The notes beneath the pieces are model-generated. The model worked only from the letters and a program-made list of their open reading frames with translations, was not told the DNA's origin and searched no databases. A stretch of DNA of 64,000 bases from Blautia_A ammoniilytica (lineage in GTDB: Bacteria > Bacillota > Clostridia > Lachnospirales > Lachnospiraceae): NCBI RefSeq assembly GCF_025566965.1, contig NZ_JAOQJL010000002.1:1-64000 (forward strand). Direction: 5' to 3'. Positions 26,304 through 35,028 of this stretch are shown piece by piece. Made by a program: the position numbers and the translations under genes. The first letter of the stretch is position 1, and each line of letters starts with the position of its first letter.

Positions 26304-26426
26304 ATGCATATCCAAAAGGAGCAGGAATCTACAGCAGGGTTTCTTAAATGGGGAAGAAGATTTTTCTGGTTTTCACTTTTGATCCTTACAATAGCGGGTG
26401 TGTTGCTGTTAAAACCGGAAAATTAA
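26304..26426 (+). CDS. Possible 40-residue single-pass membrane protein
   Basis: An ATG-started frame giving a charged N-terminus (MHIQKEQEST), a basic patch (KWGRR) and one hydrophobic helix of about 17 residues, ending LLLKPEN. This positive-inside layout is typical of small membrane proteins. No clear ribosome binding site precedes the ATG, and the frame runs into the convergent EEP gene by four bases, so it may be chance. Not recognised. Confidence 0.3.
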   Translation: MHIQKEQESTAGFLKWGRRFFWFSLLILTIAGVLLLKPEN

Positions 26427-27544
26427 TTTAGTGAAAATTCCATATAAACAGGATCATGGTCAGAATAGGAATAGCCTGTATTCAGATCCTCATAAGAGCC
26501 CATGGTGATATTATCTGAGAAAATAAACCCATCCAGAGTAACTGTATAGCTGGCATCCGGGTCGTATGGAATGTCCGTGTTTCTGGAAGTGTTCCACAGG
26601 TCAGCTTTTTCCTGCTGAGATAAAAGATCCATACCAAAGGTAAAATGCTCCGGCAGTTCTTTTCTTGGGAAAGGGTAGGCCCAGGAATGGTGCTCACTTG
26701 TATCGTCCTCTGAGGCTTTCAGGTCATGATTGAAATCCCCGCCGCATAGTACATAATTGCCGGCCTGATATTCTTTTTCCATGTCCTGGCACAGCATCCG
26801 GATCTGTCCCTGACGGATCTGGTCGTCGTTTCCATAGGCAGACATGTGCAGGTTGAAGACCACCAGTTCCTTGTCATTGTCTACCGGAACCCTGGAAATG
26901 CTGTAGCACCTGTCAAGATCAAAAAATTTCTTAAAGGTTGTAGCAATGGGAAAGCTTCTTCTTAAAGAGGAAGTCACCGGGTATCTGGAAAACAGGGTGA
27001 TACCGGATCGGCTTTTGCCATGGGGCTGAGTCAGCGGGTAAAAAAGAAAGGGTGAATCATAATTCTGGGCGAACACGGAATAATAATCAGCAAATGTGTC
27101 TTTCAGGATATCATATTGGTTTACATGATAGCTTCTTGTAGAATTAAGATCTACTTCCTGGAAGAGGATAAAGTCAGGATTTTGGGATGCAGCAAAATTT
27201 CCGGCACCGTTGATGTTTGACTGGACATTTTCTTTGCTTTTAGCCCAGGAGGACTTACCACCATCCATAAAAAAGCTGAAGTCAGGGGAATAAGCTCCAA
27301 AGCCAACATTGTAGGTAAGGGCAGAATAGGTCTGGCCTGTGGTCAGAGATGCTGTGTGTGCCTGTTCTGTTGGGGCTTCAACAGCCAGTTCCTGGTTGTC
27401 AGGGATCCTGTGGTAGGCTGCGTAAAGGTAGATCACATAAGCCAGAAGAATGACCAGGATCGCAGCCAGGATGCCAAGAGGGATCTTGACCCATTTGGAC
27501 AGTTTCTTTTTAGAAGCGTGGGGTATTGATGATTTCTTTTTCAT
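26423..27544 (-). CDS. Membrane-anchored endonuclease/exonuclease/phosphatase-family protein
   Basis: 373 residues. A basic N-terminus (MKKKSSIPHASKKKLSKW) leads into one membrane helix (about 20-44), and the rest is outside the cell. The EEP fold is shown by LTYNVGFGAY, a metal Glu in ILFQEVDLNS, NLHMSAYGNDD, the catalytic GGDFNHD and the terminal SDHDPVYMEF. Family members cleave phosphodiester or phosphate bonds in DNA, inositol phosphates or sphingomyelin; the substrate here cannot be told, but an external position argues against DNA repair. ATG follows ACGAGGT. Confidence 0.82.
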   Translation of the reverse strand: MKKKSSIPHASKKKLSKWVKIPLGILAAILVILLAYVIYLYAAYHRIPDNQELAVEAPTEQAHTASLTTGQTYSALTYNVGFGAYSPDFSFFMDGGKSSWAKSKENVQSNINGAGNFAASQNPDFILFQEVDLNSTRSYHVNQYDILKDTFADYYSVFAQNYDSPFLFYPLTQPHGKSRSGITLFSRYPVTSSLRRSFPIATTFKKFFDLDRCYSISRVPVDNDKELVVFNLHMSAYGNDDQIRQGQIRMLCQDMEKEYQAGNYVLCGGDFNHDLKASEDDTSEHHSWAYPFPRKELPEHFTFGMDLLSQQEKADLWNTSRNTDIPYDPDASYTVTLDGFIFSDNITMGSYEDLNTGYSYSDHDPVYMEFSLN

Positions 27545-27663
27545 AAGGTACCTCGTTGTTTGATTAATTTGGTGGTGAATATTTCATGGTATTGTTAAAC
27601 AATATGCATGATATTCTGTAATTGGATTATATTGAGAATAAAGAAAAAAGTCAACTGTGTGTG

Positions 27664-27718
27664 CAAAGCACGGAACAAAGCTTGGAACATTCCGCGTAAT
27701 CAGGATTTCGGTGCTTTG
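27664..27718. repeat. Inverted repeat between the EEP gene and tRNA-Thr
   Basis: CAAAGCAC (27664-27671) and GTGCTTTG (27711-27718) form perfect 8-bp arms about 39 bases apart, with a small GGAA/TTCC pairing inside. The rest of 27545-27763 shows no gene. Confidence 0.45.
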
Positions 27719-27763
27719 ACATCAAAATTATTTCTGTCCGCTTCCTTATAATAAAAAAACAAC

Positions 27764-27792
27764 TTGACAAACAAGACAAAAGCATTTAAACT
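27764..27792 (+). promoter_or_regulatory. Promoter of the tRNA-Thr unit
   Basis: A consensus TTGACA (27764-27769), 17-bp spacer and TAAACT (27787-27792). The leader to the tRNA (about 85 bases) holds two hairpins, TATGCTG/CAGCATA (27821-27839) and TTACTGG/CCAGTAA (27841-27858). Confidence 0.75.
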
Positions 27793-27882
27793 AAACAACA
27801 GTTTGGGATGAAAGTTATAGTATGCTGGAACACAGCATATTTACTGGAATCCCAGTAATTACAAGAGTTCTAAGAACAACAT

Positions 27883-27955
27883 GCTGGAATAGCTCAGTCG
27901 GTAGAGCACTTCACTCGTAATGAAGGGGTCGTGAGTTCGAGTCTCATTTCCAGCT
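27883..27955 (+). tRNA. tRNA-Thr (anticodon CGT)
   Basis: A 73-base cloverleaf: acceptor GCTGGAA/TTCCAGC, D arm with AGCTCAGTCGGTAGAGC, anticodon arm CTTCA-CTCGTAA-TGAAG (CGT, reads ACG), T arm GTGAG-TTCGAGT-CTCAT (27931-27947). The discriminator base is T and CCA is not encoded. It is a single-gene transcript with its own promoter and terminator. Confidence 0.96.
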
Positions 27956-27964
27956 TATAGGAAG

Positions 27965-27999
27965 ATCCTGCGTCGATGATGACGATGCAGGATTTTTTT
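27965..27999 (+). terminator. Terminator after tRNA-Thr
   Basis: ATCCTGC pairs with GCAGGAT, inner GTCG/CGAT, followed by seven T. Confidence 0.85.
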
Positions 28000-28127
28000 A
28001 TAAAACATATTCCCAAAAAGATAAAACTGTGATAGTTTTATGAAAATTACGCAGCATGTGCCGGTTAAGAACAAAAGGCACAGGTTACACATGAGCAGTT
28101 ACGCCGCAATGAAAGGTGATAAAAGAG

Positions 28128-28343
28128 ATGAATCAGTACGCAGCAGGATATGCTTTTTATTATGACGAGAGAACCGCAGCAAAAGCAGCGGCTTTTTTGC
28201 GTACCCTGGAATCTGCAATTGATACATGCCTTAGAAGCACTGGCGTACGTGCAGACTGGATGGAGCAGGACGGACCTGCTCTCGCTTGGCATACAATTAA
28301 ATATAGATGCAGAAAGTATACGGATACCATAGCTGTTTCATAA
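28128..28343 (+). CDS. Small hypothetical protein (71 aa)
   Basis: ATG at 28128 follows AAAGGTGATAAAAGAG. The product starts MNQYAAGYAFYYDERTAAKAAAF and has a helical, Ala-rich N-terminal half and a basic C-terminus. No membrane segment, no signal peptide, not recognised. Codon use resembles the surrounding genes. A terminator-like hairpin overlaps the stop. The 130 bases upstream fold well (TGTGCC/GGCACA pair near 28055-28082), so the region may instead be a structured leader for the following transporter genes. Confidence 0.4.
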   Translation: MNQYAAGYAFYYDERTAAKAAAFLRTLESAIDTCLRSTGVRADWMEQDGPALAWHTIKYRCRKYTDTIAVS

Positions 28344-28370
28344 CTGGCAGCAGGTGCCGTATCTTTTTTT
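28323..28370 (+). terminator. Probable terminator ahead of the first potA
   Basis: GATAC and GCTG (28323-28335) pair with CAGC and GTATC (28348-28363), with an internal loop, followed by seven T. It would end transcription from the small gene before the potA promoter region. Confidence 0.5.
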
Positions 28371-28382
28371 GTCTAAAAAGAC

Positions 28383-28410
28383 TTGTCTGCAAAGATGGAC
28401 AGCTTACTAT
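28383..28410 (+). promoter_or_regulatory. Possible promoter for the first pot gene set
   Basis: TTGTCT (28383-28388) and TACTAT (28405-28410), 16 bp apart, between the upstream terminator and potA. Only a partial match to consensus. Confidence 0.4.
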
Positions 28411-28429
28411 ATGAGAAAGGAAGAGTTAC

Positions 28430-29518
28430 ATGTCAGTTTATTCTCTGGAATTAAAAAATATTACCAAAAGCTTCGGTAAGGACGAAGATGTGTTAAGAGG
28501 GATCAGCCTTTCCATTGAAAAAGGTGAGTTTATCACACTGCTTGGAGCATCTGGATGTGGAAAGACTACCACATTAAGGATCATAGCAGGGCTGGAAGCG
28601 CCGGATAGCGGAAATGTATATCTGGATGGCAAAGATGTTACAGACCTGGAACCAAACCAGAGAGGTGTAAACACCATTTTCCAGAACTATGCCCTATTTC
28701 CTCACATGACTGTAGCAGATAATGTAGGCTATGGACTGAAACTGAAAAAAGTACCAAAGCAGGAAATAAAGAAACGAGTATCAGAAATGCTGGAGCTGGT
28801 ACAGCTTTCAGGATTTGAAAAACGAAAACCGGATCAGCTTTCCGGCGGGCAGAGACAAAGGGTGGCAATCGCCAGGGCGCTGATCAATAATCCCCAGGTA
28901 CTGCTTTTGGATGAGCCTTTAGGGGCATTGGATCTGAAGCTTCGTCGGGCTATGCAGACAGAACTGAAGCGTCTTCAGAAAAAGCTGGGTATAACGTTTA
29001 TCTATATTACCCATGACCAGGAAGAGGCTATTAACATGTCTGACCGGATCGCTGTGATGCGTGAAGGACACTTTGAGCAGATCGGTACACCGGATCAGAT
29101 CTATAATCATCCCAAAACCAGTTATGTAGCAGATTTTGTAGGAAACGCCAATATCCTAGAAGGGATTTGCCAGGGAATGGAAGGAACACAGGCGGTTCTT
29201 CTTACAGGAGAACAGAAACTGCTGGTGGCAGCAGAAGGCATATCCCTGGAAAAAGGCGAAAAGGTTACATTTGCACTTCGCAGCGAAAGTATTCATGTGG
29301 ATGAAAGCGGTACAGGAAGCCTGACAGCTACTGTGAAAGAAAAGTCTTTTGCTGGCGGTCAGCTGCGTATGCTTTTGGAATTGCCGGATGGCAGTGAGAT
29401 AACAGCCAGCAGATACGGGATTGATGCAAATGTTAAGATCGGTCAGAAGGTTGGCTGGAGCTTTGAACCTGGAGACGGAGTGATCGTAGACAGGGAGGAT
29501 CAGGATGAGCAATTATAA
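28430..29518 (+). CDS. potA: Polyamine-type ABC transporter ATP-binding protein (set 1)
   Basis: 362 residues. Walker A GASGCGKTT, signature LSGGQRQRVAIARAL, Walker B LLLDEPLGALD, H-loop in ITHDQEEA, and a C-terminal TOBE domain from about 240. This is the PotA/CysA-like branch that powers spermidine/putrescine importers. ATG follows GAAAGGAAGAG. Its 3' end overlaps potB by 14 bases. The set lacks its own binding protein gene. Confidence 0.9.
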   Translation: MSVYSLELKNITKSFGKDEDVLRGISLSIEKGEFITLLGASGCGKTTTLRIIAGLEAPDSGNVYLDGKDVTDLEPNQRGVNTIFQNYALFPHMTVADNVGYGLKLKKVPKQEIKKRVSEMLELVQLSGFEKRKPDQLSGGQRQRVAIARALINNPQVLLLDEPLGALDLKLRRAMQTELKRLQKKLGITFIYITHDQEEAINMSDRIAVMREGHFEQIGTPDQIYNHPKTSYVADFVGNANILEGICQGMEGTQAVLLTGEQKLLVAAEGISLEKGEKVTFALRSESIHVDESGTGSLTATVKEKSFAGGQLRMLLELPDGSEITASRYGIDANVKIGQKVGWSFEPGDGVIVDREDQDEQL

Positions 29519-30386
29519 TACTGAGAAAAAGAAACACAAGGTGAAAAGCCACTCTGTAGGCATGATCCTGCCATTATATATTTTTACCATCCTGTTTGTA
29601 GCATGTCCCTTGATCTATATGGTTGCGCTAAGCTTTGCTACACCTGGAGCCGTACATGGGGTAGAATGGATATTTACCCTTGATAATTATAAAAAGATCC
29701 TGGAACCGGTATATCTGAATACCTTTGTACAGTCTTTTAAGCTGGCTGTGACAAGTACTCTGATCATTGGACTGGTAGGCTATCCCTTTGGTTATTTTAT
29801 GGCAAAGCTGCCTGCAGGAAAAAAGAAAAAGGCCATGCTGATCCTGATGCTTCCTTTCTGGGTGAATTCTTTGATCCGTCTGTACGGATGGATCATTATC
29901 CTTCAGAAAAAAGGAATTCTGAATTTTGTACTGAAAAAGCTGGGGATCATTGATAAGTCATTAAAGCTGCTGTACAGCTATCCGGCCATTGTAGTAGGTA
30001 TGGTATACGTGCTTCTTCCTTTTATGATCCTGTCTGTGTATTCCAGTGCAGAAAAGATGGATTGGTCATTGGTAGAGGCAGCCAGAGATCTGGGCGCAGG
30101 AAGGATCAAAGCATTCTGGACGATCACCTGGAGGCTTACCCTGCCAGGCCTGTTATCCGGTGTGATCCTTACTTTCGTGCCGTCCATGGGACTGTTCTTT
30201 ATAGCAGACATTTTGGGTGGAAATAAGATCGTGCTTGTAGGAAGCCTGATCCAGGATCAGATGACAAGAGGGAATAACTGGCCGTTTGCAGCAACACTGG
30301 CAGTAGTCATGATGATTCTTACAACTTTGATGATCTGGTTATACCGAAAGCTTACAAATGCAAAGGATTTGGAGGGAGTAGGATGA
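29505..30386 (+). CDS. potB: Polyamine-type ABC permease PotB (set 1)
   Basis: 293 residues, six predicted membrane helices, with a positive N-terminus (EKKKHKVKSH). The EAA loop that docks on the ATPase is EAARDLGAGRIKAFW followed by ITWRLTLPG. Overlaps potA and potC at both ends, so the three are translated together. Confidence 0.9.
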   Translation: MSNYNTEKKKHKVKSHSVGMILPLYIFTILFVACPLIYMVALSFATPGAVHGVEWIFTLDNYKKILEPVYLNTFVQSFKLAVTSTLIIGLVGYPFGYFMAKLPAGKKKKAMLILMLPFWVNSLIRLYGWIIILQKKGILNFVLKKLGIIDKSLKLLYSYPAIVVGMVYVLLPFMILSVYSSAEKMDWSLVEAARDLGAGRIKAFWTITWRLTLPGLLSGVILTFVPSMGLFFIADILGGNKIVLVGSLIQDQMTRGNNWPFAATLAVVMMILTTLMIWLYRKLTNAKDLEGVG

Positions 30387-31168
30387 AAAAGAATTCAAAA
30401 TTTGCAAATCTTTATCTTGTTATTATATTTTTGCTGATGTATCTGCCTATTGGGGTAGTGATCGTTTTTTCATTTAATGAGGCAAAGCTTCCGGTAAGAT
30501 TTACCGGATTCTCCCTGAAGTGGTATCAGGAACTGATGGGGGACAGTGCCATGCTTCAGGCGCTGGTGAACAGCCTGATCCTTGGCGCGGCCAGCTGTTT
30601 TGTATCTGCATTGATAGGTACATTTGGGGCTGTAGGGCTGTCCAGGCTGCATCTGAAGTCCAAAGGCATTCTGGAATACATTTCCATTTTGCCGCTTATG
30701 ATCCCTGAGATCATTCTTGGTATGGTCCTGATGGCATTCTTTTACATGCTGAACCTGCCATTTGGCATGCTTACCCTTCTGATCGGCCATACTGTATTTT
30801 GCGTGCCTTATATACTAATGGAGGTGAAAGCAAGGCTTGTGGGGATGGATCCGTCCCTTGAAGAGGCTGCCAGGGATCTGGGAGCATCCTCCATGCGTGC
30901 ATTCTTTGATATTACACTGCCTTTGATCATGCCTGCAGTTGTATCCGGATCTTTGCTTGCATTTGCCATGTCCATGGATGATGTAGTTATCAGTATTTTT
31001 ATTAATGGTCCTAAGCTGTCTACTTTGCCTATCAAGGTGTATACCCAGATAAAAACAGGGGTTACACCGGAGGTAAATGCCCTTTGTACCATTATGCTTG
31101 CTTTTACTGTGATCGTGCTGCTTCTGTACAGCCTGATCCGCAGCATACGCAGGAAAAAGAACCGGTAA
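30383..31168 (+). CDS. potC: Polyamine-type ABC permease PotC (set 1)
   Basis: 261 residues with about six membrane helices and EAA loop EAARDLGASSMRAFF. Starts with an ATGA overlap on potB. In many relatives potD follows directly; here the next gene is a second potA after a 66-base spacer containing a perfect 16-bp palindrome. Confidence 0.9.
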   Translation: MKKNSKFANLYLVIIFLLMYLPIGVVIVFSFNEAKLPVRFTGFSLKWYQELMGDSAMLQALVNSLILGAASCFVSALIGTFGAVGLSRLHLKSKGILEYISILPLMIPEIILGMVLMAFFYMLNLPFGMLTLLIGHTVFCVPYILMEVKARLVGMDPSLEEAARDLGASSMRAFFDITLPLIMPAVVSGSLLAFAMSMDDVVISIFINGPKLSTLPIKVYTQIKTGVTPEVNALCTIMLAFTVIVLLLYSLIRSIRRKKNR

Positions 31169-31179
31169 AGATTTTTTTC

Positions 31180-31195
31180 AGCAGGAATTCCTGCT
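31180..31195. promoter_or_regulatory. Perfect 16-bp palindrome between the two transporter sets
   Basis: AGCAGGAATTCCTGCT, preceded by seven T on the plus strand. On the plus strand there is no following T run, so it is not a normal terminator for potC; it could be an operator, or a minus-strand stop signal. Confidence 0.5.
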
Positions 31196-31234
31196 ATGGA
31201 ACCAAGTATTTACATTTACTGAGGAGAAAAGAGT

Positions 31235-32278
31235 ATGAACAAACTGATCCAGCTTAAGAATCTTACGAAAAATTTTGATGACCAGCAGGTACTGCGAGGC
31301 ATCAACCTGGATATTTATGAAAATGAGTTTCTCACCCTTTTAGGACCCAGCGGGTGTGGAAAAACAACCACTTTGCGTATCATAGCAGGGTTTGAGGAGC
31401 CAAGCGGCGGGGAAGTACTGTTTGACGGAATTGAGATTTCCAAGCTTCCGCCCTACAAAAGGGAGGTAAATACAGTTTTCCAGAAGTATGCCCTGTTTCC
31501 CCATCTCAATGTAGCTGAAAATATAGCCTTTGGATTAAACCTGAAAAAGGTGGAAAAATCCGTGATCGATCAGAAAGTAGGCAAAATGCTGAAAATGGTA
31601 GGTTTGGAAGGATTTGAAAAAAGGGATGTAACCCTTCTGTCCGGCGGTCAGCAGCAAAGGGTGGCTATTGCCAGGGCACTGGTAAATGAACCTAAGGTGC
31701 TGCTTCTGGATGAGCCCTTAGGTGCTCTTGATGCGAAGATCCGCAAGCAGATGCAGATCGAGCTGAAAAAGATCCAGCAGGAAGTAGGGATTACTTTTAT
31801 CTATGTCACCCATGATCAGGAAGAGGCTCTTTCTATGTCAGATACAGTGGTAGTTATGAATAATGGAGAGATCCAGCAGATCGGCTCTCCTACAGATATT
31901 TACAATGAGCCGGAAAACCGTTTCGTTGCAGGCTTTATTGGTGAATCAAACATTATTGAAGGAATTATGATCCGTGATTATCTGGTGGAATTTGATGGAT
32001 TCCAGTTTGAGTGTGTAGATAAAGGGTTTGAAGACAATGAAGAGATCGAAGTAGTCCTTCGCCCGGAGGATCTGGATATTGTGGAACCACAGGATGCAAA
32101 GATCACAGGAGTAGTGAAAAATATTACATTTAAAGGTGTACATTATGAGATTCTGGTAGAAACTGAGAATAGGATCTACAAGGTGCAGACAACTGATTAC
32201 GCAGAAGCAGGACGGGAAGTAGGGCTGAAATTCGGTCCTGAGGATATTCATGTCATGTACAGGATGGGGGCATACTGA
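31235..32278 (+). CDS. potA: Polyamine-type ABC transporter ATP-binding protein (set 2)
   Basis: 347 residues, second PotA paralogue: Walker A GPSGCGKTT, signature LSGGQQQRVAIARAL, Walker B LLLDEPLGALD, and a TOBE domain at the C-terminus. ATG follows GAGGAGAAAAG. The stop TGA shares its last base with the ATG of the next permease gene. Clearly diverged from set 1, so not a recent duplication. Confidence 0.9.
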   Translation: MNKLIQLKNLTKNFDDQQVLRGINLDIYENEFLTLLGPSGCGKTTTLRIIAGFEEPSGGEVLFDGIEISKLPPYKREVNTVFQKYALFPHLNVAENIAFGLNLKKVEKSVIDQKVGKMLKMVGLEGFEKRDVTLLSGGQQQRVAIARALVNEPKVLLLDEPLGALDAKIRKQMQIELKKIQQEVGITFIYVTHDQEEALSMSDTVVVMNNGEIQQIGSPTDIYNEPENRFVAGFIGESNIIEGIMIRDYLVEFDGFQFECVDKGFEDNEEIEVVLRPEDLDIVEPQDAKITGVVKNITFKGVHYEILVETENRIYKVQTTDYAEAGREVGLKFGPEDIHVMYRMGAY

Positions 32279-33096
32279 TGAAACAGTTTAAAAGATTGAT
32301 CATACCGTATTTTATCTGGGCAGTGGTCATTTTGCTGATACCGCTTTTTCTGATTGCCCTGTACGCTGTCACAAAAGAAGGAAATGAAGTCCTTACTGTT
32401 ACTTTTACCTGGGGAAACTTTGCAAAATTCCTGGAAGCAACATACCTGAATGTAATCCTGAAATCCTTCTGGCTTGGTTTATTAACTACAGTTATTTGCC
32501 TGGTGCTGGGATATCCACTGGCTTATATGATTTCAAAATTCCCGGAAAAAGTACAGAGTATGCTGATCCTTCTTGTAACCATTCCTATGTGGATCAATAT
32601 GCTTCTCCGCACCTATGCATGGATGAATCTGCTTTCCGACAACGGGATCATCAATCATCTGCTTTCTATGATAGGGCTTGGGCCGGTGTCTATGATGTAC
32701 ACGGATTTTTCCGTTATGATAGGCCTGGTATGTAACTTTATGCCATTTATGATCATTCCTATTCATACATCTTTGACCAAAATGGATAAATCCCTGATCG
32801 AGGCTGCTTATGATCTGGGCGCCAATAAGATTCAGACTTTTTGGAAAGTGATCTGGAAGCTTTCCCTTCCAGGCGTGGTAAATGGGATCATGATGGTATT
32901 TCTTCTGGCTATTTCCTCTTTCGTTATCCCAAAGCTTCTTGGAGGAGGACAGTATATGCTGATCGGTAATCTGATCGAATCCCAGTTTATCTCTGTAGGG
33001 GACTGGAATTTCGGAAGTGCGATTTCTCTGATCCTTGCTGTGATCATCCTGATATTTATGGGACTGATGAAGCGTATGGATAAACAGGATGAATAG
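32278..33096 (+). CDS. potB: Polyamine-type ABC permease PotB (set 2)
   Basis: 272 residues, six membrane helices, EAA loop EAAYDLGANKIQTFW then VIWKLSLPG. Overlaps both neighbours (ATGA-type overlap with potA; 8 bases with the potC-potD fusion). Confidence 0.9.
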   Translation: MKQFKRLIIPYFIWAVVILLIPLFLIALYAVTKEGNEVLTVTFTWGNFAKFLEATYLNVILKSFWLGLLTTVICLVLGYPLAYMISKFPEKVQSMLILLVTIPMWINMLLRTYAWMNLLSDNGIINHLLSMIGLGPVSMMYTDFSVMIGLVCNFMPFMIIPIHTSLTKMDKSLIEAAYDLGANKIQTFWKVIWKLSLPGVVNGIMMVFLLAISSFVIPKLLGGGQYMLIGNLIESQFISVGDWNFGSAISLILAVIILIFMGLMKRMDKQDE

Positions 33097-34954
33097 GAGG
33101 GGACAGATGAAAAGAAAAAACGGAATATTTTCAAGATTTTACATTGCATTATGCCTGATCTTCTTTTACCTTCCTATTCTCGTCACTATGATTTTTTCCT
33201 TTAATTCATCAAAATCACTGACAAAGTTTACAGGATTTTCTCTTAGATGGTATGGTGAACTTTTACACAATGGGGAAGTGATAAAGGCGGTATATGTTTC
33301 TCTGACCATTGCCATTTTGGCCACTGTGATCTCTACCGTTCTTGGTACGATCACAGCCATTGGGCTTTCAAAGTCAAGGAAAGTGGTAAAAGAACTGCTT
33401 TTAAATATTAATAATCTGCCGATTCTGAATCCGGATATTGTAACAGCTATCGGACTGATGCTTTTGTTTTCGTCCCTTGGCTTTCGGAAGGGTTATCTGA
33501 CCATGCTGCTGGCACACATTGCCTTTTGTACTCCCTACGTGATCACCAGCGTATATCCCAAAGTCAGAAGCCTTGACCCAAATCTGGCCAATGCGGCTAT
33601 GGATCTGGGGGCAACGCCGGCACAGGCACTTATTAAGGTAATCGTTCCGATGATAAAGGATGGGATTTTTGCAGGTGTGCTTCTTGCATTTACCATGTCC
33701 TTTGATGATTTTGTGATTTCGTATTTTGTGTCCGGAAATGGTGTGAAAAATATTTCTATTGTTGTATATAATATGACAAAGAGGATCAATCCTACGATTA
33801 ATGCCTTGTCTGCCATTGTGATCGCAGTGATTGCAGTGGTACTGATTGGGGGAAGACATATTCCTAAATTGCTGGAAAAGTTTCAGGGAAAGCGCAGCAG
33901 GAAGGTTGTACGGCTGGTCACTGTGCTGGTTGCATTGGCTCTTTTTGCCGGATTGATCCGTATGGGACAGACGGCAGGAGGAACTCATGTACTGAAGGTA
34001 TATAATGCTGGAGAGTACATGGATCTGGAGCTGCTTCAGGAATTTGAAAAAGAGTATAACTGTACAGTGGTATACGAAACCTTTGAATCCAATGAGATGA
34101 TGTATACCAAGCTTTCTGGCGGTGAGTCTTATGATGTGCTGATTCCTTCGGACTATATGATCGAACGTCTGATCAAGGAGGAGTACCTTCAGTATCTTGA
34201 CTGGGATCTGATCCCAAATGGGAAAAACCTTCTGACAGAAGTCAAGAACAGAAGTTATGATCCGGGAAACCGGTATTCCTGTCCTTATTTCTGGGGAACG
34301 GTAGGAATTCTTTATAATAAAAATGTAGTGTCCCAGGAAGATTTGAAAGAAGGCTGGGAACTGCTTCGGAATCCGAAATATAAAGGAAACCTGTATATGT
34401 ATGATTCAGAAAGGGATTCCTTTATGATTGCACTGAAAGCGCTTGGTTATTCCATGAACACAACAGAGGATGCACAGATCCAGGAGGCATTCCAGTGGCT
34501 GATCGATCAGAGAAATACCATGGAACCAATCTATGCAGGCGATGATGTGATCGACAATATGATTTCGGGAAATAAAGCTTTGGCTGTGGTATATTCTGGC
34601 GATGCTTCGTATATTATCAGTGAAAATCCGGAACTGGATTATTTTACACCGGATCAGGGTACCAACCTGTGGTATGATGCAATGGTGATCACCAAAGACT
34701 GTAATGAGGTAGAGCTGGCACATCAGTTTATTAATTTTATGCTGGATGATGAATCTGCTCTTTCCAATACTGAGGAAGTAGGTTATACTTCTTCTGTAAA
34801 GAGTGCATATGACGAAATGATCCAGGGTACATATGAAGGGATTTCTTCTTATATTCCGGATATTGATAATCCAGATAATGAGATCTTCCGTTACCAGAAG
34901 CCAAAGATCAAACAAAAGTATGCAGAGCTTTGGACAAAGATCAAGGCCGAGTAG
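33089..34954 (+). CDS. potCD: PotC-PotD fusion: permease plus tethered polyamine-binding protein
   Basis: 621 residues. The N-terminal 260 form a PotC permease with EAA-like loop NAAMDLGATPAQALI. A further membrane helix (about 275-292, VVRLVTVLVALALFAGLI) then leads to an extracellular PotD-like domain from about 300. In the binding domain I can align the E. coli PotD ligand residues Glu36/Tyr37 (VYNAGEYMD, with the preceding Trp replaced), the Trp229 position as Tyr (VVYSGDASY) and Trp255/Asp257 (LWYDAMVI). It therefore still looks cationic-amine specific. Fusion tethers one receptor to each transporter. Such fusions are known in Firmicutes. Confidence 0.88.
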   Translation: MNRRGQMKRKNGIFSRFYIALCLIFFYLPILVTMIFSFNSSKSLTKFTGFSLRWYGELLHNGEVIKAVYVSLTIAILATVISTVLGTITAIGLSKSRKVVKELLLNINNLPILNPDIVTAIGLMLLFSSLGFRKGYLTMLLAHIAFCTPYVITSVYPKVRSLDPNLANAAMDLGATPAQALIKVIVPMIKDGIFAGVLLAFTMSFDDFVISYFVSGNGVKNISIVVYNMTKRINPTINALSAIVIAVIAVVLIGGRHIPKLLEKFQGKRSRKVVRLVTVLVALALFAGLIRMGQTAGGTHVLKVYNAGEYMDLELLQEFEKEYNCTVVYETFESNEMMYTKLSGGESYDVLIPSDYMIERLIKEEYLQYLDWDLIPNGKNLLTEVKNRSYDPGNRYSCPYFWGTVGILYNKNVVSQEDLKEGWELLRNPKYKGNLYMYDSERDSFMIALKALGYSMNTTEDAQIQEAFQWLIDQRNTMEPIYAGDDVIDNMISGNKALAVVYSGDASYIISENPELDYFTPDQGTNLWYDAMVITKDCNEVELAHQFINFMLDDESALSNTEEVGYTSSVKSAYDEMIQGTYEGISSYIPDIDNPDNEIFRYQKPKIKQKYAELWTKIKAE

Positions 34955-35028
34955 GCCGGTACAACATGGTAGTTACCGGAGATAAAAGGCTTCGGTGATT
35001 ATAAATAAGTAGAAGAGGAGAAACTATT

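Noticed and set aside
28065..28292. Minus-strand 75-codon frame opposite the small hypothetical gene
   Set aside because: Very Cys/Ser-rich, no ribosome binding site, and overlaps a better plus-strand frame.
34956..34979. Terminator between the PotC-PotD fusion and the free binding protein
   Set aside because: CCGGTA/TACCGG arms exist but the stem is only six pairs and no T run follows, so read-through is expected.
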